NCBI RefSeq assembly: GCF_002946355.1
Contig: NZ_PKOZ01000006.1
Span: 1 to 64,000, forward strand
Length of the DNA stretch: 64,000 bases
Origin: Pradoshia eiseniae
GTDB lineage: Bacteria > Bacillota > Bacilli > Bacillales > Pradoshiaceae
Direction of reading: 5' to 3'
Below the pieces are notes generated by a model, which was given only the letters and a program-made list of their open reading frames with translations, had not been told where the DNA came from and made no database searches. Of the stretch, positions 51,787 to 59,987 are shown one piece after another; the stretch's first letter is position 1; each line of letters starts with the position of its first letter. Both the position numbers and the translations under genes were made by a program.

Positions 51787-53016
51787 TTGAATAAATCGAT
51801 TTTCAAATCCATCAGCCTGGCTAGTGCGGCCGTATTAATGGCCGCTGCTCTTATTATCATGCCCGAGGAATCATTTGAGGCCTCTGTACGAGGGCTGGAT
51901 ATTTGGCTGGAAATTGTCTTTCCTTCCTTATTGCCATTCCTGATCATATCTGAAATGCTGATTGCTTTTGGCGTAGTGAAATTTCTCGGTGTCTTTTTGG
52001 AACCCTTTATGCGGCCGCTATTTAAGGTGCCTGGTGCCGGCGGATTTGTCTGGGCGATGGGGCTCGCTTCCGGTAATCCATCTGGTGCCAAACTCACCGT
52101 TCGCCTAAGACAGGATGGCCAGCTGACAAGAGTAGAGGCAGAGCGCTTAGTTTCATTTACCAGCTCTTCCAATCCATTATTTATTTTCGGGGCTGTGTCT
52201 GTTGGTTTTTTCTTAAACCCGGAGCTCGGAATCCTGCTTGCTCTCTCTCATTATGCCAGTAATATCGGCGTTGGTCTGGTAATGAGATTCTATGGCCGCA
52301 AGGAAGAAAAGAAGCAGCTTGAAGAACAAGGGCAAAACAAGCCTTTTTCTGTTTTAGAGGCTTTTAAAATCATGCACCGCACTCGCTTAAAGGACACGCG
52401 GCCTTTCGGAAAAATACTCGGAGAAGCCGTCAGCTCATCTGTTCATACTCTCTTGATGATTGGCGGATTCATCATTATCTTCTCAGTCATTAACAAAGTT
52501 TTATTCCTTTTACATATTACCGCATTTGTGGCAGGTTTGTTTTCAAGCGTGTTTAGCTTTCTAAGCTTATCGCAATCCTTAAGCATTCCATTCATCACTG
52601 GACTTTTCGAAATGACGTTAGGAAGTCAGCTGACCAGCCAGGTTGAAAATACCACTCTCATGCAGCAGGCAATCATCACCAGCTCTTTATTGGCTTTTAG
52701 CGGGTTCAGTATTCAAGCACAAGTAGCAAGCATCCTCGCTGAAACAGATATACGGTTCAGGCCCTTCTTCATGGCAAGACTTCTCCAGACGCTCTTATCC
52801 GGCTTGATAACATGGCTTTTATTCAATCCAGTCTACATAGGTCTAAGAAACCGGAGCCAAAACTCCAATGTAGAGGAAACCTTTTCCCCAGGACATGGAA
52901 CTGCAATAGATATTTTGGGATTTCTCTCCCATAACGGGGCGGTGATTACCCTGATCAGCTTGATGGCCTATTGCTTTTATTTACTATATGCGTATGGCCA
53001 ATCAACCCATAAATAG
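51787..53016 (+). CDS. ylbJ: Sporulation integral membrane protein YlbJ
   Basis: Polytopic membrane protein of 409 residues with about eight hydrophobic segments, belonging to the nucleoside-recognition (GATE) domain family. In B. subtilis it is made in the mother cell under SigE and is needed for spore cortex formation. The regions VFPSLLPFLIISEML and GNPSGAKLTVRLRQDGQLTR are typical. The start is TTG at 51787 after AAGGGAAGGG. It is divergent from ylbK. Confidence 0.9.
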   Translation: MNKSIFKSISLASAAVLMAAALIIMPEESFEASVRGLDIWLEIVFPSLLPFLIISEMLIAFGVVKFLGVFLEPFMRPLFKVPGAGGFVWAMGLASGNPSGAKLTVRLRQDGQLTRVEAERLVSFTSSSNPLFIFGAVSVGFFLNPELGILLALSHYASNIGVGLVMRFYGRKEEKKQLEEQGQNKPFSVLEAFKIMHRTRLKDTRPFGKILGEAVSSSVHTLLMIGGFIIIFSVINKVLFLLHITAFVAGLFSSVFSFLSLSQSLSIPFITGLFEMTLGSQLTSQVENTTLMQQAIITSSLLAFSGFSIQAQVASILAETDIRFRPFFMARLLQTLLSGLITWLLFNPVYIGLRNRSQNSNVEETFSPGHGTAIDILGFLSHNGAVITLISLMAYCFYLLYAYGQSTHK

Positions 53017-53025
53017 AATGAAAAA

Positions 53026-53058
53026 AGAAGGATTCCCCTCTCACACGGGAACCCTTCT
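53026..53058. terminator. Bidirectional terminator between ylbJ and coaD
   Basis: AGAAGGATTCCC pairs with GGGAACCCTTCT with one mismatch, between the convergent genes. Confidence 0.75.
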
Positions 53059-53066
53059 CCTTTAGC

Positions 53067-54142
<1,076 letters not shown>

Positions 54143-54471
54143 CATACTGTCACCAAATTTCTTCAATATTCAACTTCTCAAATATCCTACCATAAAATTT
54201 CCTGCTTTCACAATTCAGAACGGAAATTTCCGTTTTCCATGAATAGACATGCATTTTATGGCCATACTGTTAGTAACAGCATCTCTAACTGATGTTGTTG
54301 CCAACCGCGGAGAAGACTTACGTTTCCCCATAAGTTCTTCCTCCGGTTTCTCCTCTCCCTTTGCCTTCTGTCCTCCAACGCTTGGAGGCATATAGAAGGA
54401 CCCTGCGAATGATTTCGCAGGGCTTTTTTTATGGTACACTGTTGGTAGTATTTTCAGAGGAGGTTTATTAG
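54143..54471 (+). other. Palindrome-rich intergenic region with a plus-strand terminator
   Basis: No convincing gene. Ordered elements on the plus strand are: a 16-bp perfect palindrome AACGGAAATTTCCGTT (54219-54234), CTGTTAGTAACAG (54267-54279), a 9-bp AACAGCATC/GATGTTGTT stem with one G-U pair, CCTCCAA-CGC-TTGGAGG (54372-54388), and an intrinsic terminator (54401-54430). Two hairpins and a terminator with no gene in front suggest a small RNA or a leader attenuator for the gene at 54472. Confidence 0.5.
54401..54430 (+). terminator. Plus-strand intrinsic terminator without an upstream gene
   Basis: A 9-bp perfect stem, CCCTGCGAA / TTCGCAGGG, with a 4-nt loop is followed by C and seven T residues on the plus strand. 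The nearest upstream gene is on the other strand. Confidence 0.85.
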
Positions 54472-54864
54472 ATGAATCAACGTTTTATTGAGCTGGGCCA
54501 AGGCTTCTCAGATCTTTATGAACTGCTAGAGCTAGCCAAGTCCAATGCATACCGGGTGCATTACTTCCTATGCTTGGAAGCCGTATCCGCCAAAGGCAAA
54601 AAGGGGATGTCCTTTGTGCTTGTCCTGAAGAAATCCTCTTATGGAGACTTCATTCCTTTATATATTTGCAGGGAGGGCATTCCTGTCATTGAAGGAAAGG
54701 TCACCAAGAGATATGAACTATTTGAACAGGCAGCCAAGGAACAGGAAAAGAATGTCATACATATGGAGGTTCGCCATTCTGATTCATTTGCCGACATAGA
54801 TCTTTATTACCAATATTTAGTTGGCATCTTGAGGATGAACCGATACCTTCCACCGTTGCAATAG
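54472..54864 (+). CDS. Conserved Bacillaceae protein of unknown function (DUF7147-like)
   Basis: Soluble protein of 130 residues beginning MNQRFIELGQGFSDLYELLE. I think it belongs to a small Bacillaceae family now called DUF7147, often misnamed methylthioribose kinase; this memory is not certain. Visible features are VSAKGKKGMSFVLVLKK and SFADIDLYYQYLVGILRMNRY near the end; no catalytic motif is obvious. AGAGGAGG lies 10 nt upstream of the ATG. It is inserted between rsmD and ylbG on the opposite strand and stands behind a terminator-bearing leader. Confidence 0.75.
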   Translation: MNQRFIELGQGFSDLYELLELAKSNAYRVHYFLCLEAVSAKGKKGMSFVLVLKKSSYGDFIPLYICREGIPVIEGKVTKRYELFEQAAKEQEKNVIHMEVRHSDSFADIDLYYQYLVGILRMNRYLPPLQ

Positions 54865-54866
54865 TA

Positions 54867-54897
54867 AAAGAACCGGACAATATCTGTCCGGTTCTTT
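54867..54897. terminator. Bidirectional terminator between the 54472 gene and ylbG
   Basis: A 13-bp perfect stem, AAAGAACCGGACA / TGTCCGGTTCTTT, with a 5-nt loop lies between convergent genes. Confidence 0.9.
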
Positions 54898-55168
54898 ATA
54901 TGCCAATCTTGTACTCGTCTTTTTCTTTCTCGTGTTTCTTGCTTTCAAATTCAGTTTTAATGAATGGCTTCTGCGAGAGATCCACTCGTTTTACAAATGA
55001 ATAGGATGTTAATTTCTGCGTCACGGCATCAATATCATCCATATTTACATATAATACAGCATATTTTAATTTGCGCGAAACATAATGGAGATTTCCAATT
55101 TTACGCAATGTTTTTACCTGCTTTAAACTATGCAGCCATACAATTAGGCTTTGTCTTTCTACAAACAT
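54896..55168 (-). CDS. ylbG: YlbG, DUF2129 family protein
   Basis: Small soluble protein of 90 residues, the same length as B. subtilis YlbG. Conserved parts are RQSLIVWLHSLKQVKTLRK, LKYAVLYVNMDD, and SFVKRVDLS; the C-terminus is highly charged (ESKKHEKEKDEYK). The ATG at 55168 is chosen over 55174 because the GGGG site is at a usable distance. The function is unknown. Confidence 0.9.
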   Translation of the reverse strand: MFVERQSLIVWLHSLKQVKTLRKIGNLHYVSRKLKYAVLYVNMDDIDAVTQKLTSYSFVKRVDLSQKPFIKTEFESKKHEKEKDEYKIGI

Positions 55169-55264
55169 AATCATTCCCCTTTAAGCTGCCATTTAGGATA
55201 AGTGTACCACAAGTGCAAAATGGGTATCAATACTTACAAAATTGTTTAGGAAAGAGAGGAAGAT

Positions 55265-55591
55265 ATGGACCTTGATATTATTTGGCTCAATTTTCTCACC
55301 GCTCTCGAACAATCGGCTTCCATCATCGAAGCCAAACGAATGGTTTATGCCGGGATACCGTTTCTTTATATAACCGCTAAAGAGAACGATATCAGGCTTG
55401 GCGAACTTGAAAGGGAAATCGCACTCTCTGCGGGAGCCGTAATGAAAGGACATCAGCTTCATTCTAAGACCCAATTCATCAGGAATGAAGCTGCCCTTTT
55501 CGTATTCAAGCATCGCTTCCTCGTCCCTCAGCGAAAAATGTTTTGCTGCGGCAATGAATGCGCAGATTGCATACGCTTTCTCCCCTCTTAA
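55265..55591 (+). CDS. Small cysteine-containing protein of unknown function
   Basis: Plus-strand gene for 108 residues with AGAGAGG 5 nt before the ATG. The protein starts MDLDIIWLNFLTALEQSASI and ends CCGNECADCIRFLPS, with four cysteines in a compact C-terminal motif that might hold a metal. I do not recognise a named family. The reverse-strand open frame over the same bases (55193-55645) has no ribosome binding site and lacks family features, so the plus-strand reading is preferred. Confidence 0.6.
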   Translation: MDLDIIWLNFLTALEQSASIIEAKRMVYAGIPFLYITAKENDIRLGELEREIALSAGAVMKGHQLHSKTQFIRNEAALFVFKHRFLVPQRKMFCCGNECADCIRFLPS

Positions 55592-55648
55592 GGAAAAAGA
55601 CAACCCCGTTAAACAGGATTGTCCTTTATCCGCTGACGCAGTCAAATA

Positions 55649-56086
55649 CTAGGAACAGCCGCAGCTGCCACCGCTTCCACAGCCTCCGCCGCATGAAGAC
55701 TCAAAGAATGGATTGCCTGTGGGCACCTTTATATGCGGGGATACAGAATGACCAAGCAGCATGCTGATTTCATCTAACAATTGCTGCAGGCTATTCTCAG
55801 CTTGTTTATATACAATAATGGATGGATGTAAATCCATTTCTCTTTTTGCCTCACGAGTAGCTTTTGTCACCGTCTTATAATCCGGATGATACCTTCCAAA
55901 ACGCTGGACCTCTTCATAGGAATCCTTCATGGCATTGAAGGTTTGTATTTTTTCTTGTGCAACGGGGTCCAAGTTCATCTTTCTGAGGCTGTCTAGATAA
56001 TGAAGCCCCACCTCTGATTGGATGATCTCTTGAGCTAATCTTTCCGCCTGATCCATTATTTCTACGGTTTCAATAGTAGCAAGCAT
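55649..56086 (-). CDS. ylbF: YlbF/RicF, Ric complex regulator
   Basis: Member of the YlbF-YmcA-YaaT (Ric) complex, which binds [4Fe-4S] clusters and affects RNase Y processing of mRNA, competence, biofilm and sporulation. It has 145 residues. A helical YlbF domain (about residues 10-115, ending LQQLLDEISMLLGHSV) is followed by a C-terminal tail CGGGCGSGGSCGCS with four cysteines, suited to cluster binding. The ATG at 56086 is near an AGGTGAG site. Confidence 0.93.
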   Translation of the reverse strand: MLATIETVEIMDQAERLAQEIIQSEVGLHYLDSLRKMNLDPVAQEKIQTFNAMKDSYEEVQRFGRYHPDYKTVTKATREAKREMDLHPSIIVYKQAENSLQQLLDEISMLLGHSVSPHIKVPTGNPFFESSCGGGCGSGGSCGCS

Positions 56087-56203
56087 AAAATACTCACCTC
56101 CCGCTTCATTTTAACATGTATTTACATGATAAGCGAATCCTTCCTCACCATAAGAGACCAAAGTCGAATGGATATAACAATAGGTAAATAGGCCAAATAA
56201 AAA

Positions 56204-56234
56204 AGCAGCGAAGCGCCCTTCTCCTTCAGCTGCT
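56204..56234 (-). terminator. Intrinsic terminator downstream of ylbE
   Basis: AGCAGCTGAAG pairs with CTTCGCTGCT with one bulged T, followed on the minus strand by TTTTTATTT. Confidence 0.8.
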
Positions 56235-56248
56235 GATTCAAAGACTAA

Positions 56249-56494
56249 TCATGAACCTCTATTCATGGACATTGACTGAAACATTGAAACCATCATAGAG
56301 GCCATTTGGACACTGTTCGATAGCTGCAAGACCCGGTCTGGAATGGATTTCTTAAAAAAATATTTAGATTCCGTTTCAAAGACCGAGAAATCCTGCGGAT
56401 TTCGCGACAGCCTCCGATACCACATCGGCTGCTGCCTCAAAAAATCCCGTAAATCCTCGTTTCCCTGAATCTGTTCATATACATCCTGTCTCAG
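56249..56494 (-). CDS. ylbE: YlbE-like protein, apparent CTG start
   Basis: YlbE-family protein of about 82 residues. The clear core is QQPMWYRRLSRNPQDFSVFE and, near the end, LSNSVQMASMMVSMFQSM. The first TTG in frame (56440) would cut off about 18 residues (RQDVYEQIQGNEDLRDF) that look native. Upstream in the same frame there is no ATG, GTG or TTG before the stop; a CTG at 56494 has AAGGGGTGA 6 nt upstream and 18 nt after the ylbD stop. CTG (or ATC two codons earlier) is therefore the likely start. Function unknown. Confidence 0.75.
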   Translation of the reverse strand: MRQDVYEQIQGNEDLRDFLRQQPMWYRRLSRNPQDFSVFETESKYFFKKSIPDRVLQLSNSVQMASMMVSMFQSMSMNRGS

Positions 56495-56512
56495 AGAGAT
56501 TCACCCCTTCCA

Positions 56513-56932
56513 TTAGTCTTGACGAAAACTGAATGGATGTTTGCTAGCAGGCGGGGATGGGGGCTGTTCATTCTTGCCTGAAGATGACTGAAACTGGGAG
56601 ATTACACCCTGAATGGCTCCTAATGCTTGGCTTATATTGGCTATTTGTTTCTGTATTTGTTCAGGGTCCATATTCTTCAATTGACTGAATAACTGTGAGA
56701 TTAGTTCAATCTTCTCCCCTTTTTGCGGAGTCTCCTCCTTAGCTTCCGGCTCTTCTGATTTACCATCCCTGTATTCTGTCCATCGTTCATCATTTTCACC
56801 AAGCAACGACCAATCTTCATAAAGGTCCTGCCATGTCTTTTTGCCCAGCCTCACATCTCTGACTATTTTAGGGTTATCCTTTAAAAATTGCTTGAATTCC
56901 CTCACGGAAGGATGCAGCTTAGAATCATCCAT
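56513..56932 (-). CDS. ylbD: YlbD, putative spore coat protein
   Basis: Protein of 139 residues annotated in B. subtilis as a coat protein. It begins MDDSKLHPSVREFKQFLKDN, followed by KTWQDLYEDWSLLGENDERW. A Glu/Lys-rich middle (EEPEAKEETPQKGEK) and a coiled part with NMDPEQIQKQIANISQALG follow. The ATG at 56932 has AGGTGA 5 nt upstream; the longer frame to 57028 adds a Cys/His-rich stretch not expected in the family. It is co-directional with ylbE, 18 nt apart. Confidence 0.88.
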   Translation of the reverse strand: MDDSKLHPSVREFKQFLKDNPKIVRDVRLGKKTWQDLYEDWSLLGENDERWTEYRDGKSEEPEAKEETPQKGEKIELISQLFSQLKNMDPEQIQKQIANISQALGAIQGVISQFQSSSGKNEQPPSPPASKHPFSFRQD

Positions 56933-57033
56933 TTCCCTCACCTCATCACAAGACATTCGCCTATAGCACAGTATATGTTCCTGACCGCAAAAATGTGAGC
57001 AATGAGCAGTCCCATTCTGACCATACAAAAATG

Positions 57034-57066
57034 GAGCTTAAAAAAGAAAATCTCTTTTTAAAGCTC
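57034..57066 (-). terminator. Intrinsic terminator downstream of ylbC
   Basis: A long A+T-rich stem (GAGCTT arms, 57034-57039 with 57061-57066, extended by A/T pairs) is followed on the minus strand by CCATTTTTG. Confidence 0.7.
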
Positions 57067-57075
57067 TATTTATGA

Positions 57076-58164
57076 TTAGCGAATACCGATAAAATTCTGG
57101 GTATAGTATTTATGGTATACGCCTACTCCTAAATGCGTATAATCCTTATTCAGCATATTTTCTCGATGCCCCTTGCTGTTCAGCCACCCCTCAACAGCCG
57201 CAACCGCATCAGAATAATTGGCTGCAATATTTTCACCAGCTGTCATATAAGGTACATTGCCTCTCTTCAGGCGGTCAGCCAATGTACTTCCATCGATAGA
57301 TTCATGAGAGAAATAGTCATTCTCCATCATGTCCTCACTATGCAAAAAGGCCACTGCTGACGCTTCTTCATCTGACTGTAAAACCGATAATTCCATGCGT
57401 GCGCGAATGATATTCGTTAAATCCAATACTTGAGCTTCACTGCCTGCCTCAATTTGTCTCCACTCTTCCTCTGTTGGTTCAGGTGCTTCATGAAGTTTGC
57501 CACGATAGGTCAATTCATAGGGACGATGCAGAATGAGCGTCTCCTTATCCATATATCTGACACCCGATACCTCCCCTAAAAATTTATCTAAATATACTTG
57601 AGCATAAATATCTCCCAATTTTACAAGCGGGCGGTAATGCAAGTCTTCCTCTGACAGCTCGAAGCGATATGTTGTGCCATTATATTTCACTTCCACAAAA
57701 CTATTCATATTCAGCCTCTTATAGAGAGTATCTACTTCCTGACCAATATAAAAGGGGTATAAATCAGCTTCCTCTGCCGAGCTGAAGAGCGTAGCGATTT
57801 TATTATCTTCGTTCACACCGAATTGAGCATAGCCGCCTAGCGGATCATTGTACACCCACCATTCATAGCCATATGCGGACAAATCAACGCGGTTTGGTTC
57901 ACCTATTTCCTCAATCAGCTCTTTACCTGTCTTGCCAATCCATATCGCTAGTCCTTGGTTTGGGTTGGTGCCGTCTTCGGAGAAGCTTTCAATCGGGTCA
58001 TTTTCTTTTTCTTGAGTTTCTTCATGGTTAACCGTATTTTTCTCAATCAGGGCAGAATCATCTTGTTCATCCTTCCAAACAGAAAAATAGAAGGTCCCTG
58101 CTAAGATCATCATCAAACTAATGAATATTCTAAAAAGAGCTTTCAGATCTAGCCCTCCTAACAT
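57076..58164 (-). CDS. ylbC: YlbC, CAP-domain protein with N-terminal membrane anchor
   Basis: Extracytoplasmic protein of up to 362 residues. A membrane helix or signal (about residues 9-30, LFRIFISLMMILAGTF) leads to a CAP-associated N-terminal domain (IWIGKTGKELIEEIGEPNRV) and a C-terminal CAP/SCP domain (from about DLTNIIRARMELSVL; HSEDMMENDYFSH and GWLNSKGHRENMLN). CAP proteins of this type are secreted and of unknown enzymatic role. The ATG at 58164 has no ribosome binding site; a CTG six codons later (58146) has AGGAGGG 6 nt upstream and is the better start. Both are kept open here. Confidence 0.85.
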   Translation of the reverse strand: MLGGLDLKALFRIFISLMMILAGTFYFSVWKDEQDDSALIEKNTVNHEETQEKENDPIESFSEDGTNPNQGLAIWIGKTGKELIEEIGEPNRVDLSAYGYEWWVYNDPLGGYAQFGVNEDNKIATLFSSAEEADLYPFYIGQEVDTLYKRLNMNSFVEVKYNGTTYRFELSEEDLHYRPLVKLGDIYAQVYLDKFLGEVSGVRYMDKETLILHRPYELTYRGKLHEAPEPTEEEWRQIEAGSEAQVLDLTNIIRARMELSVLQSDEEASAVAFLHSEDMMENDYFSHESIDGSTLADRLKRGNVPYMTAGENIAANYSDAVAAVEGWLNSKGHRENMLNKDYTHLGVGVYHKYYTQNFIGIR

Positions 58165-58313
58165 TAATACTATATTCGCTATTAGTATAACATTATCACC
58201 CGCTCAAAATATACGATTACATCTTAGCAAATGCCGGAGAGCAGCATACATGATAAGAAATCACAATAAAAATCGAAAAATGCCGTTCTTTTCCGCACTG
58301 TCGCATAAATTCT

Positions 58314-58350
58314 CAAACAATTGTTTGCAGTTATGACAAATTCATACTAT
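58314..58350 (+). promoter_or_regulatory. Promoter with embedded palindrome upstream of the YugN-like gene
   Basis: CAAACAATTGTTTG (58314-58327) is a 14-bp perfect palindrome. Its right half contains a possible -35, TTGTTT (58321-58326), 18 bp before TACTAT (58345-58350). A repressor site is possible; no candidate regulator is nearby. Confidence 0.4.
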
Positions 58351-58419
58351 TATTAAAAATGAGAATTTCCAAAACTTGTTTATCTTTTTCACTGTATATA
58401 GGATGGGAGGAATGGAGAA

Positions 58420-58788
58420 ATGAAATTTGAAAATACTGGTCTGGAAAAATATCAAGTTGACCTTAATCGACTTGACGAGGTCATGCATGAAAATGGACTA
58501 GTTCGTGCTGAACAATGGGATTACGAACGTGTATCCTATGACAAGAAATTCGAAATAAAGGATGGTACATATTATCTTCGAGTGTTTGGATATGCTGTTG
58601 AAGGGGATGTAGGGGCGCATCGCGCAACCATTCAATTGCTGACTCCTGTACTAGGAAAGCATTATTATCCTCACGGTGTTGAATACGGCGAAAACGAGTA
58701 TTTCCCTGAATCACTCCAAAAGCAATGTGAAGCAACCTTGGCTGCCGTTAAAGCTGAGCTCGACATCTTTGTCGAAGTGTTCGAATAA
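58420..58788 (+). CDS. YugN-like family protein
   Basis: Soluble protein of 122 residues that matches the YugN-like family by overall pattern: MKFENTGLEKYQVDLNRLDE, then GTYYLRVFGYAVEGDVGAH, and LGKHYYPHGVEYGENEYFP. The family is restricted to Bacillaceae-type bacteria and has no known function. GGGAGG lies 9 nt before the ATG at 58420. It is divergent from ylbC. Confidence 0.8.
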   Translation: MKFENTGLEKYQVDLNRLDEVMHENGLVRAEQWDYERVSYDKKFEIKDGTYYLRVFGYAVEGDVGAHRATIQLLTPVLGKHYYPHGVEYGENEYFPESLQKQCEATLAAVKAELDIFVEVFE

Positions 58789-58795
58789 TGTCATT

Positions 58796-58831
58796 AAAGC
58801 CTGCGGATATCTTCCCTGATTCCGAGGCTTT
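58796..58831. terminator. Terminator between the YugN-like and GNAT-like genes
   Basis: AAAGCCT-CGGA pairs with TCCG-AGGCTTT (one bulged G) and is followed by T residues on the plus strand. Confidence 0.8.
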
Positions 58832-58833
58832 TT

Positions 58834-59331
58834 TTATGATATTTTGCGAACAAGCTGTATGTAGCCACCCTTTTCAAAACAATGAAATCCTTTTTGTTCA
58901 AGCATCGCTTTAGCCATGAATGCTTCTTCCTTCATTTCTGTTAAAACATACTTGACCTTCGTTTTAGCTAAGAAACAGAGCAGCCAATCAACACTATCCT
59001 CCGTATAAGCTATTTCACTATCAACCGTGTCAAACGAAAAGGTGAACTGAAGCGTATGATCATCATACTTTCTCTTTCCTAGAATCAATTCTCCTATCAT
59101 TCTCCTTTTCTGAATATCAATCACATACCACAACCAAGAAAGCGGTTCCAATTCAAGCTCAAGTCCTTCAATTATCAAGGGCAATATCGCCCTTGCCCGA
59201 ATAGTTGGAAAAGTCTCCGGTATATCGATTGGAGCAAACTCCCTGAGAGTATTGCCATGTAATAAAAGTGACCTTGCCATCGATATTGAACATGGCATAA
59301 AAACCAAATGTTCTGTCCCTTGCTCATTCAT
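58834..59331 (-). CDS. Divergent GNAT-like protein
   Basis: Protein of 165 residues. The overall layout resembles a GNAT acetyltransferase: a receptor strand region WLWYVIDIQKRRMIGELIL, then EIAYTEDSVDWLLCFLAK and the late AKAMLEQKGFHCFEKGGY typical of GNAT ends. The acetyl-CoA loop (RxxGxG/A) is not evident, so it may be degenerate or bind another ligand. GGAGG lies 7 nt before the ATG at 59331. It stands between the YugN-like gene and the cta region. Confidence 0.55.
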   Translation of the reverse strand: MNEQGTEHLVFMPCSISMARSLLLHGNTLREFAPIDIPETFPTIRARAILPLIIEGLELELEPLSWLWYVIDIQKRRMIGELILGKRKYDDHTLQFTFSFDTVDSEIAYTEDSVDWLLCFLAKTKVKYVLTEMKEEAFMAKAMLEQKGFHCFEKGGYIQLVRKIS

Positions 59332-59354
59332 GGCCACACCTCCGCATAATCAAT

Positions 59355-59396
59355 AAAAAAGACTGTCTCTAATAACTTATGAGACAGTCCTTTTTT
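59355..59396 (-). terminator. Intrinsic terminator downstream of the DUF420 gene
   Basis: A 9-bp perfect stem, GACTGTCTC / GAGACAGTC, with T-runs on both sides, so it could stop transcription in either direction. Confidence 0.85.
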
Positions 59397-59409
59397 CATA
59401 TGCTATTTT

Positions 59410-59877
59410 TTATAGACCGAGGATGGCTTTAAAGACGCTTGTTGTCTCTCCGCCTTTATAGATTACATACAAAAGCATGTACACAGCTACTCCAGCAAAA
59501 GCATTCGGAATCCAGATGGCACTGGCAATCGGTCCAATCTTTCTATGTTTCACGAAATTCTTCTTATAGCCATAATAAAGGGACATAATGCCGAGGACCG
59601 CCCCGATAGTGGCGAAGCTGATATGCAGGATCAAGAAAATCGTGTAATAGATCTTCAATGAATCCGGTCCGCCAAACGCTGTGTTTCCGATGAAGATTGT
59701 TCTGCTCGCATAGATGATGAAAAACACAACCGCAAAGACCGCTGCCCAAAACATGAGTTTCTGATGGGTCTCTCTATTTTTCTTTTTGATTTGCCAAACC
59801 CCAAACGCAACTAAGACTGCACTAATGACGATACAGGCTGTACTGATGGTTGGCAAAATAGGAATGGAACTGCTCAT
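59410..59877 (-). CDS. ctaM: DUF420 membrane protein, CtaM/YozB-like haem-copper oxidase assembly factor
   Basis: Polytopic protein of 155 residues with four or five membrane segments. DUF420 features include the histidines in LILHISFATIGAVLG and KKNFVKHRKIG, and the N-terminal LPTISTACIVISAVLVAFG. In Staphylococcus aureus the homologue CtaM is needed for cytochrome a-type oxidase; B. subtilis YozB is the relative. The ATG at 59877 follows GAGG by 9 nt; the frame extends eight codons upstream without a site. Its place next to ctaG fits an oxidase role. Confidence 0.82.
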   Translation of the reverse strand: MSSSIPILPTISTACIVISAVLVAFGVWQIKKKNRETHQKLMFWAAVFAVVFFIIYASRTIFIGNTAFGGPDSLKIYYTIFLILHISFATIGAVLGIMSLYYGYKKNFVKHRKIGPIASAIWIPNAFAGVAVYMLLYVIYKGGETTSVFKAILGL

Positions 59878-59987
59878 GATATTGAACCTCGTTTCTTGCA
59901 TTCTATTTCATTATTTTAAGTTTAAGATATATACATATTTTTCTCAATGAGCTATTAAAAAGTTCACCATATTGAAACAACTTAGCA

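Noticed and set aside
54250-54396. 48-codon plus-strand frame ending just before the terminator at 54401
   Set aside because: A short hydrophobic start is seen but there is no ribosome binding site; the hairpins explain the sequence better.
54215-54439. 74-codon minus-strand open frame in the rsmD gap
   Set aside because: It would start inside the plus-strand terminator and has no supporting signal.
55193-55645. 150-codon minus-strand open frame
   Set aside because: Opposite the better supported gene at 55265-55591 and without a ribosome binding site.
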